Below, in pieces: positions 54,669 through 64,000 of a stretch of DNA of 64,000 bases; positions within the stretch are counted from its first letter, which is position 1, and each line of letters opens with the position of its first letter. Under the pieces are notes generated by a model, which was not told where the DNA came from, did no database searches, and saw nothing but the letters and a program-made list of their open reading frames with translations. The stretch spans positions 124,001 through 188,000 of the forward strand of contig JAJIRX010000032.1 in the NCBI GenBank assembly GCA_023853785.1. The letters are read 5' to 3'. A program made the position numbers and the translations under genes. This stretch comes from Psilocybe azurescens (lineage: Eukaryota > Basidiomycota > Agaricomycetes > Agaricales > Agrocybaceae).

Positions 54669-57600
54669 CTATTCAAAGCTATCAACTGCTAAGTAGAACC
54701 ACTTCTCGTTGAATCCTACTTTATCAAGGCGCAAATTCTTATCCAAAAAATCAATATCTGCGTCGTAAAACCATTCAGTTCCAACTCACCTTCTTCGTCC
54801 AACAACGTTTCCTCATCTAAACATGCCTGAATGTAATCAGAAATCACAAGGCGTCGTCGCTTGGGTCTTGACATTCATTCGTTAGTCTCCTGAATACATC
54901 GCATCGAGGTAAACAAAACAAAACAGAACACGGACATGGATGTTCGTTTTATCAACTCCAGGCGTCGACTCTCGTCCCGTTTATCGACCACTACATGAGT
55001 CAGCTTGGGGTTGTCGAGGTCAACCACCTTGCCCCCATTGTCAATGATTAGTTCTGCTATCTGAGTAAAACTGAGGGCGCCCTGTCAGTCCAGAGTCGGA
55101 GTCATCGCGAACCTGGCGAACCTGGTGTTTATTTCCTCCTCGCGTTTAGATGGTTTGATCGTCAGTCCATTGTTCGCAGCGTTGATCGAAGAATCCAGAT
55201 AAAAACATCTATAATAGTAATGAAGAGAGATTGTACATTGATGACCAAAATACTCACAAATGCTTGAAAATGCGCTCTTGGTCGTATTCCATTGCACTCT
55301 CACTTTCTCCCATTTTGAAATCATCGTCGTCCTAAAAGTTTGTGAGGCGCGTACTTGACAGTCAGCAATCATAACTTACAACGGCTTGCTTTCCAGCAAC
55401 CTTTTCCGATGGCAAAGCTTCCTTGTCCGTGTTGACTTGGAACCAATCATCAAGGTCAACTTCTTCATCTGCAACATCAGCATTGTCGGAATCGTCTTCC
55501 GTCACCGAATCGTCGCCTTTGCTGTCTCTTTCGTCCGAAGAATCAGGCATTTTATTGTCAACTTTGAACCATTCCGCAAGCTCTGGATCCATATCTGCGA
55601 CTTGCTCCACTTTGGGAGTGACCACCTTCTCCTTGGGAGAACCCTTGGTTTCATTTTGACTGTCCAGAGTCGAAGATCGATTGGCAGAAGCCATCGGTTC
55701 CACGGTGTCTGGCACTTCGTCGTCTTCATTCGCATCATATTCTTCTGAGGCCATAGAATTCTCGGTGGCATGAAAAAAATATCTAGAGCGTTTAATAATC
55801 AGAGTGGTGCGTTGTGGTCCAATGTCAGACTCACTTCTTGCGCAATGGCACCTTTTCACCCTGTTCAATAGAATCAAAAATCCAGGTTGGCTTAATGACA
55901 TCGATATTGCCTTTATTAATGACCATTCTCAGGTCATAGGCTATTGAAAGAGAGAGATAAGATAGATCTATCGTCACTACAAAAACGAAAGAGATAATAC
56001 CTATCACAGAACCTCCATACACAACATAGAGACCTGGCTTGTTGGTAGCAATCTGAGCGCAAGTACCACTATGAGCATAAATTCTAAATCTATCGTCAGT
56101 TACATGTAATTAGACTTGGTAGACAACGCACTGTCTTGTGAGAATTTTCTTGTCGTCTTCGCCTGATTTTGACTTAGGGTCAGACATGACGACTACGGCA
56201 GATCTCAGAATATATTACAACCCAATGCAGAACCACAAGTCTTACCGAATTTCATGCCTTCAAAGAGGCCACTTTCCACCTGCACGCCATTGGCCTTTAT
56301 TCCTTGATATTGAGGAAGAATAGTCGGCTTTTATGGTATATAAGTATCATCCAAATACTGCACATAGAAAACCTCCCTACCTTAGAGGCGACAATCTTAC
56401 GCTTCTTCTTGGTGGTACTGCAATGACTCTATTGGACAGGATTCTCTAAAAACGATAAGATTTACCTGATATCAGTTGACACCTTCCTCTTCTTTTCATG
56501 GCGTAGACTTTCCATGACAGCTGGTTTCACGATCAGGAAATATATCTGCAGCGGCATAAGACTGCTAACCTGAAGCGGGCATGCAGTCTACTATACTGAG
56601 ATCGTCTCTAATCGTCAGAGCACGAGGGAATCTCATGGTATAGCCCATATGGTATTGGTCTAAGGAGGTGTGAGCAATGTTATGAAAGATGCCCTTAACT
56701 TATAAATGCAAGATCTACCGGATGGTGTAATCTCTGCTGCTTTAATCTTAATTATAAAGGAACTATTGAAACATACGTATAAGTTTTCAATGCGTTTTGA
56801 TATTATTAACGCTTACTCTTCTGGGTTGATATAGAGATCTCCCTTATCATCTTGGCCGCGTTTCGAAGTCTGCAAGAATTCTGGAGGGTGTTTAGGATCC
56901 CATGGCTTCCATGGCAGCGCTCGCAGCCATACATAATCTGCAAACGATAATCCCGTGCCTATTCGAACAAAAGTGCTGTACCTAAAAGAAGGAAAAAGAA
57001 GAGTAAGTTTCCGTGCTCCGCGCGCAATGAAATGTTTACTTTGGATCTTCATCGTCGTCATATCTCCTCCGATCGTCATAGACGGCACAAATCAGAGCCG
57101 ACACCCCGCCTGCACGTCCTCGTTTTCCTGTGCCATAGTTGCCAGCTTTAATCAAGGGATAAAGGATTAGGTAAAGATGAAGGCGCTAGACAAGTTGCTT
57201 ACCAACAACAAGGACATCGACTGTTTCTCCCATATTATCCTATGCTATTTCAATATATAGACACATCTAGAACTTGAGAAAGATCGCACCATATATTCGG
57301 GTTTTACCTAAAGAAATTTGTGTAAAACGGTTTAGGCGGCAGGTTATTAAGGTAACACACCTTGATCCAATCCATGTTCCGACCATTGAGCACGTATTGT
57401 GACTTAGGATGCTTGATAACAAGACCCTCCCCTCTAGACTCCATAATTTCGTCCATCTTTTCCCTAATATCCTTAGCAGTCCTACCTTTCCATTCCATTC
57501 CAAATTCAATACGCCCTTTTATTTCTTTCAAACATTGACGCAGGTTTTTTTTCGAAATGCGACCCCGTGATGGAGAAGAGGTTGACCATTGAGATATAAG

Positions 57601-59316
57601 AGATCGAATACCTTGACTGAGCGTTCGTCAGCAAAATGTATACGACGTTCAAAGAGAGGACAAACAGCAAGGTCGAGGGTTATGTTCTTGTTTGGACTTA
57701 TCTGCAGAAAATACACGTCGATCTTTTTGAATACATACGGAGTAATTCAATACGTACCCAAAGCTGCCGTTTTCAATGTACCAAACGGAAGGTTGCGTTC
57801 TGACACTGGATCCCAGACCAGCATTTCGCCATCCAGAATAATACTAAATAATCAACTGAGTATGCTGTCTATGAGATCAAAAGCGATGCTTACTCATCTA
57901 CACGAGAATCAAACGCTTTGTCGATATGAGGCGTCAAACTACCTATTCCAATGTGTTTTCCGTATAGATAAGTGTAATCCTTCCCTTTCCTGCATAAGTG
58001 TAAAAAGAGACGGCGCAACATGTTGAGGAAAGCGACATACCGAGAACAATAAAAATACTCATTTCCTCGCTTGTGCAGCTGCATTCTTTCTCCGTCTAAT
58101 TTCTCCTCAATCAAAAATTCTGTGCCTTCCATAACGCTTACAGTCTCTTCGATCTTCTTTGTCGGGCGTTTGCATAGCATCGGAGCAAATGCATGAAATA
58201 ATTGAACATTCTTATCCTATTGTAAATTATAAGCTTTCCGATGGATGCGTGTAACTCAATGTGTCTGCTGAGCTAACCTGATCGTTCAGTCTGTGGGATG
58301 GGTCCCATAGTTCATATGCGACCTTCTTAAGGTCCGAGCAAGTATTGTAAAGATCTTGGGAGTCTGGATGGAACACCGAGAATACCGTCGTTTCTTTGAC
58401 TGAGATTGTCATGTCTGGATGGCACCTTTAAATGATGACGTCCTCGACTTGAGAAAAGTAACAACTACTACCTTTCAAGATAATACGGACGATCCACCGT
58501 TGCTCCTCAGGTGTAGCGCGGTTATACACTCGTTGCATTATTTTTGATTGGACATCTCTGTTCGCGATTAACTAATTAATAATCATGTCCTATCCTTGAC
58601 TGATTTGACCTACTGTTTACCTGAGTTTTTGATAACTCGTCGAGGAGATCGTTCAAATCGTCTATTGACAATGATCCTTCAATAACTGATGACCGTTTGC
58701 TCACAACCTCGAACAGGACGGTCGGAAAATCTCCAGCTGTTTTCTGAAAAGAAGATAGTCGTCATTTCAGGGTATCACAATGTATGTTCAGGCGAGTCGT
58801 ACATCACGTTCGGTAGGTTTCTTCCAGTTCAGTAGCCGAATGGAATCGGGATCTCTTATACCAAGAGGAATAAGCTTGATATATGTTTTTGCTAGGTTCT
58901 TTTCTTTCAGACCGTATACAGATCGTTCTCTGTCTTTCTAGACGCGACCGCACCAAGTAAGGATCATTCATGCGTATTATTTTAAGCTTGAGCAATACCT
59001 GAGGAAGAACCAGTCGGAGAACGGGATATAGATTGTATCCTTTCTCGTTACGCCAGTGCTAGTAGATATCTGCTGAGAGCTGGAGTACACAGTGGAGTGG
59101 CAAATCAACTCATACAGTAAACCAAGTAGAAATCAGCCTTCTGCGTCTTTCATGCTTCCTTTCATCTTGCAGCTTCTCAAACAATGCTACCAGAATACCA
59201 AATGGTGCGCTGTCGACATTTGGAGGTGGCGCGGTGTCAGTTAGCTGCTCAACCAAAGGCTCAGGCTCAGGGTTGGGGGAATTAGGTGCTGAGGTTGGTG
59301 CGGGTGTAGGTTGCAT
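54669..59316 (-). CDS. LIG4: DNA ligase IV (Lig4/Dnl4) with two BRCT domains
   Basis: This nuclear ATP-dependent ligase seals breaks in non-homologous end joining with its partner Xrcc4/Lif1. The start MQPTPAPTSAPNS is at 59316. About 15 short exons encode the N-terminal domain (FGILVALFEKLQDERKH; KTYIKLIPLGIRDPDS), the nucleotidyl-transferase motif I with the active lysine (EEKLDGERMQLHKRG, near 58100), motif IV (SRGEGLVIKHPKSQY, near 57410), motif V (WIKVKPEYMD) and the OB part (STFVRIGTGLSFADY). The first BRCT includes YVVYGGSVI and DVIKPTWIFDS (near 55880). After an acidic linker rich in Asp and Glu, the second BRCT ends RRRLVISDYIQACLDEETLLDEE. One A is missing in the run at 57545-57552 (RKKNLRQCLKE). 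A further change near 54779-54784 affects the last 35 residues. It is divergent from the kinase gene. Confidence 0.94.
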
Positions 59317-59633
59317 CTTGATATTTGAGTCGTCTATGTCGCTTATGACTTGGATATGAGCCTTTATATATAGTGTATGGTTGAAGTAGTGAGTCAATTC
59401 AAACACTTTTGTGGGCGGAGTCAGGGTAATTAAGGCCCCGTGACTTTGCTCAACATGATTCGATTACGACGCGTTGTTTGTATTCGACTAAATGACGGAC
59501 CGCAATTTCCTGTCAGCCTAGGCTAAGTTTCAACTTGCAGAGTCCAAGTGAATTCATCTCGTCTCCTTGGTTCAACTCCTACTATGTCAGCCGCTAAGCC
59601 TCTTCTTGCCTTCGACCACTTTCATCTATCTCG
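59317..59633. promoter_or_regulatory. Divergent promoter between ligase IV and the Gin4-type kinase
   Basis: This 317-base spacer serves both genes. The right part is pyrimidine-rich just before the kinase start. An upstream ATG at 59584 is in another frame from the kinase; it reads through and stops within the first kinase exon. Confidence 0.5.
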
Positions 59634-62065
59634 ATGGCAGACCTTCGGAGTCCCTTCGCGCTTCATACTAAGAAAGCCAGACAAGATCCCAAAATGATTG
59701 GATTGTGGAAGGTCGGTCGGACTTTGGGGAAAGGCTTTTCAGGTGCAAAAGAAAATTTCATGTTCTCTTCTAAACTCATATTACTGTGCATTAGGTCATG
59801 TCAGAATAGCACGTCACTCAAAGATGGGTCAATATGCTGCGATAAAGATCATCCCAAAAATGCTCTGGGAAGTCGGGTCTCCTTGAATCGTTTGGCCGAC
59901 GAAGTAGAGCATAACCTTCTGGCTGTAGAAAGGGAAATCGTCGTCATGAAGCTTATTGATCATCCAAACATCATGAAGATTTACGATGTATGGGAGACCT
60001 CAAGTAGCCTTTATCTTATCCTCGAATACGTCCAGGGCGGGGAACTCTTTGATTATCTATGCAGCAAAGGCCGTCGCCCTACCTCTGAGGCTGTGGGATA
60101 TTTCCAACAAATTATATGCGCTGTCGACCATTGTCATCGGTACAACATTGCTCATCGTGATCTGAAGCTTGAGAATATACTCATTGATCAGGATTCCAAC
60201 ATCAAAGTTGCCGACTTTGGCATGGCTACATGGCAAGGCGACTCCCATGCAAAACTTCTTCGTACCTCTTGCGGAAGTCCTCATTACGCAGCTCCTGAAA
60301 TTATATCTGGCAAGCCTTATAATGGATCAGCCTCCGATATCTGGTCTTGCGGTATCATTCTTTACGCTTTGCTCGCGGCCAAACTACCTTTTGACGATGA
60401 TGACTGTCCCACGCTGCTGCGCAAGATATCGATCGGGCACTTCGACATGCCTCGAGATATTGACCATCGTGCGCAGGATTTGATATCTCGCATGCTTACA
60501 ACAGACGTCGATAGGCGTATCACCATGGCTGAGATTATGCGACATCCATTCTTCGTATCCCAACCTATGAAGAATCCGAATGTGATGCCATCAGACCCCA
60601 ACATGGATGTTATTGCGAGACCTATTGGAAGCTTGTCTACTATTGATCCTGACATATTTGCGAATCTGCGAATCTTGTGGCATGGCACTCCAGACTCAAC
60701 AATAATTGAAAGGTTAATGAGCTCGGATCGCAACTGGGAAAAGGAATATATCATCTGCTGGTAGCATATCGCAAGAAGTACCTCGCGAACCGACAGCAAG
60801 AGGAAAAAATAGAGCTCAAACTATTTCCACGGAACACAGAACAAGCATACATCGCAGAGGCCGAGCTTTTTGGCATCTACGTTACCTCTTCGAGACACGC
60901 CTTTCACTCCACGGAGAGCTAAACACCCTAACGGCCTCGCTTCTTCATCCGATGAGTCCCTCACTCGCAGCCCGTTTCCGACCATTTCCCTGTCTGTCCC
61001 GTCACCTGAAAAAGAGACCATAAGATCCAATAATAGCGTGGATTTACCTATGCTTGACGTACCAGATCTGGAGAACGAGAAAATGCAGGCATTCTTCCAA
61101 CAAATTGCAAATCATCTCAACGTTCTTAACGAAAAGACCGGCATAGCGGAAATACGACAGGGACCATCTACAAACTTGTACTCTGAACGTCTTGCTCCAG
61201 TCCCGCATATACCTCTTAATTTTCCAGCTTCTCTTCTCAAAACTCAAGGCCATCTCGAGGAGTTGGGCGCTGTAAGTCGATCAATACTCCAAGAGACATC
61301 AAGGGATCAGAATGGTACCACCAGGCCTCTTACTCTCCGTCGCAAGAGTCGTGTTCCACTGCGACCAATTATTACCATCGACACCAACGGAAAAGAAAAT
61401 GTCATCCCTATCACCGAATCTGTCATTATGCATGGCCAATCCCCGCTAACTCTACAAAGCGGTACCATGGCTAACCAGCATCATTTGGACAGCGTTAAGA
61501 TCCCCGTTAACGCACGGGCATCCAAACTGAAGAAGAAAAGACCGTTACCTGCACCTGTTTCACCCATGTTCTCTGAAGCTGGTTCCTCGTTCTCTTTGCC
61601 ATCCTCCATTGGCGGTGCTGCCCAACGGAGCTGGCTAGATAATATTTTCAAATTCAAGCCCGCGACATACAGCCTTCTTTCGCGCCACGACATACACACC
61701 ACAAGGTCTGAATGTCGGCGACTTCTACGGAAATGAACATGCTCGTCTCACTGGAAGGCTCTGACAAGCTTGGGATTCTCAAATGTCGCTCCCATGACGT
61801 AAAGGACGCGAATAATATCATGCTGGGTCTCAAATCTATCAAATTCCGTGTCGAGATGCAATGGCCTACACCTCAACTCTGTCACGAAGGCTACCTCGTA
61901 TCTCTTCTCCTGGTGCAAGAGAAAGGACCACTTGAGACATTTAAGTCACTATATCACGAGTTAGTAGAAATTTGGACACTTGGATACTCGGATCGATCAC
62001 CGCGCTTAGGATATAGGACCCCATCCCCGACCAATGCTGTGGGTGGTTCGCTGAATCATCGTTGA
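59634..62065 (+). CDS. Gin4/Hsl1/Nim1-type septin-checkpoint protein kinase, split by five base losses
   Basis: These kinases link cell shape or septins to mitotic entry by restraining Wee1; here the role is inferred. The N-terminal kinase domain has the Gly loop LGKGFSGHV, split by an intron (about 59742-59794), AIKIIPK, the loop HRDLKLENILI (near 60160), DFGMATW, CGSPHYAAPE and SDIWSCGIILYALL. After it comes the typical IYHLLVAYRKKYL element near 60750, then a long Ser/Pro/Thr-rich region. At the end is a KA1-like part (FKFKPATYSLLS, TRSECRRLL, then VSLEGSDKLGILKCR), ending at 62065. Five single-base losses are needed for one protein: 59856-59860, 60745-60746, 60804-60809, 60867-60871 and 61731-61733. 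Alternatively the segment 60770-60880 contains an intron I did not find. The kinase and the tail belong to one gene by family architecture. Confidence 0.85.
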
Positions 62066-64000
62066 TCAAAGGAAAGCTATATATTGACTGTTAACTTATT
62101 CATATTATCCTCAAAAGCGTGTTTTTATCCCCGAGACGTAGCTGTAATGATAGCTCACTAGAAAGTGACGAAGGTCTGAAATAAAAATCCATATATTGCC
62201 AACATATTCAGGCACCGGCATTAATGTTCACCGAATAAGGTAATTTCGACCTAATCAAGGCAAATCGCGTGCTTTGGCCTGCGTTGGTAGATTTTGAGTA
62301 GTTCGTACTATGCGCTACGCATCTACTTCAGTTAGCGGACTCCTCCAAGCTCTATAGGTATATGTCCGTGGTGCTATGCACTATATTTACAATTTGATTG
62401 GCTATATAACTGTCTGAATAAACCAGGCTCCCGTGGTCGTCTTGGGTGGATTTTCGAGGATCATACACAATTTAGATGATGTTCCTTTGGTTTTCACGAT
62501 AAGGCACAAGTAATTTCGCCCAATTTAACAAGAAAGAACTCTCAGATGCATATAAGAATTTCTACGACTTCACTTACGGATTCTTGTAGTTGGTCCTTGG
62601 CTATCCAATGAAGGATGCAGTAAGACCAAAGTTCTCGATTGTCGGGTCAGAGCTAGGTTGTAATTGTTATCTGGCATACACGTTCTGACAAGACTCAGCG
62701 GCTATTTGCAAGGCTTTTTCGAAGAACGTCTCGGTCTGGTCTCTACTGTAGTGCAGTGCAAAGTGTGTAACACTAAGGCTGACCTTGTTGTGACAAAGAC
62801 CGGGAGACTGGCCACTCGTGTCAGCTGCGGAAAATAACGCTACAGATATCTGAACATCACGACAGCGTAAAACTGAAGGAGTTCGATGTTAATAATACCG
62901 ACAGCCGGCGGTAAAGTTGGTATCGAAACCCTCGGTTAGAGAGTAGGTCCCAGTCATGGGCTTGACATGAACAAGCCAGAATGTTGCTGTGCATATGGCG
63001 CTAGAATTCCGTAGCGCATGTAACAGCTAGCGACCATATGAACACGCTGTTCTGGTACAAGTTGCATGTCCTTCGTTCAGTGGGAAGCATGCACGAGGGG
63101 CACCGTATTTGATGGGAGGGAATGAACAAATGGCACACGGCCAGCGTTCGTATTATTAGGAAGCAATCGTGCATCAAGGTTTTAAAGTATTGTGAATGAG
63201 CAATACGGTTATCTGATCATAATCCAATCGATTCAGATATCTAGAATTCTCTACGAGCGTTGCCATCTGTTGCCATGCACCTTATTTTTCGATTATAACG
63301 AGCTGGCGCCCGATGAGAATCCCTCTAAGTAAAGATTAGAAGCAAACATAAGGCATGCGGTTTTCAACCAGAGATCACACCATCAAGATGTATACCACCG
63401 TGAAGAAGCTGCATTTAAAATAGCTGAAACCGGACAGTTTGTGAGTCAAATTACAGAGGAGAGGTGCCCAGTTTTCAGAACGCGCCGTTGGAGTGCAGTG
63501 TGATGTCAAAGCATGCTGAGAAAAAATGTCTGCGGATGACTCCAAGTATTGCTTGAGTCGGCCTAGAGTATATCGAGCTTTAGATACATAGAAAACATTG
63601 TGGCACCTACGTCTCATATTGCCAAGGAGGAGAGACCACTGCTGTAACAGTACGTTCTTGTTACATTAGTGCACGCATGTGGACACATGTGGGCCGCTAC
63701 CAACCAACTTGCTTTGGTCAATGGTAACTCATGGAAAATGCCTGGCACATGCCAAGTGTACGCTTACACCGACGACAGCGAGAGGTTGCCCGAGGTTGCG
63801 TTTTACCAGGGATTGGCCGGTTGGTGTACTGGAGAAACTTAAATGACGACATGCACAATCCGGAAGTACTTGATGTGTCTGAGAAGGTAGAGATATCAGA
63901 CAGGGGCACGAGGAGAGCAAGAGATATGAATTGAACGGATTGTGATGGGCTGAGCGCTGAAGCCTGAAACCTGGTTCTGCTACAAAGATAGGCGATGGTA
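62066..64000. other. Gene-poor end of the window
   Basis: There is no supported gene in these 1.9 kb. Short open frames (63375-63617 minus; 63718-63934 on both strands) have no recognisable domain. AT-rich and GC-moderate stretches alternate. I see no repeat copies of other parts of the window, no tRNA and no transposon ends. Confidence 0.45.

Noticed and set aside
57545..57552. Programmed -1 ribosomal frameshift at the A run in ligase IV
   Set aside because: The run resembles a slippery heptamer, but about 20 other sites with the same sign are mostly not slippery, so a shared sequence-error cause is simpler.

Overview
The window is nuclear DNA from a filamentous basidiomycete, most likely an agaricomycete. 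The evidence is dense genes on both strands, many short GT-AG introns (about 50-65 bases), introns placed directly at start codons, and basidiomycete-style proteins such as Zn2Cys6 and forkhead regulators, a LIM-RhoGAP and a C3H1-RBR protein. I recognise no rRNA, tRNA, CRISPR array or intact transposon.

Layout. 1-15.9 kb: XPB/Ssl2 helicase (+), SLC35F-type transporter (+), a small membrane protein (-), LIM-RhoGAP (+) and the Fe-S scaffold Nbp35 (+). 16.1-23.5 kb: a TEY MAP kinase (-) and symplekin/Pta1 (-). A 2-kb stretch without a gene follows. 25.5-32.2 kb: V-ATPase subunit G (+), a Zn2Cys6 regulator (-), and a divergent pair of ribosomal protein genes, P2 (-) and uS19/S15 (+). 33-42.4 kb: Tti2 (-), an F-box-like orphan (+), a large protein with ten CCCH fingers and a RING-IBR end (-), and a membrane protein (-). 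43.1-62.1 kb: AP-1 gamma-adaptin (+), SF3B1/Hsh155 (-), a forkhead factor (-), DNA ligase IV (-) and a Gin4/Nim1-type kinase (+). The last 1.9 kb holds nothing I can support.

Most genes are conserved single-copy housekeeping genes: transcription and repair (XPB, Lig4), splicing and 3' processing (SF3B1, symplekin), translation (P2, S15), trafficking and pH (AP-1 gamma, V-ATPase G), PIKK assembly (Tti2), Fe-S assembly (Nbp35), and morphogenesis and cell cycle (RhoGAP, MAPK, Gin4-like kinase, forkhead). They do not form one pathway. The accessory part is around 34.8-43.1 kb, with the truncated C3H1-RBR gene, the F-box-like orphan, a hairpin and a tandem repeat.

Two results stand out. First, about 21 places in nine genes each lack one base, mostly in homopolymers, so that conserved proteins change frame. 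This looks like systematic undercalling in the sequence, not biology, and any automatic gene model here will be broken. Second, the C3H1-RBR protein has complete RING1 and IBR motifs but stops before RING2, the catalytic part of an RBR ligase. I saw no convincing wholly new multi-gene system.
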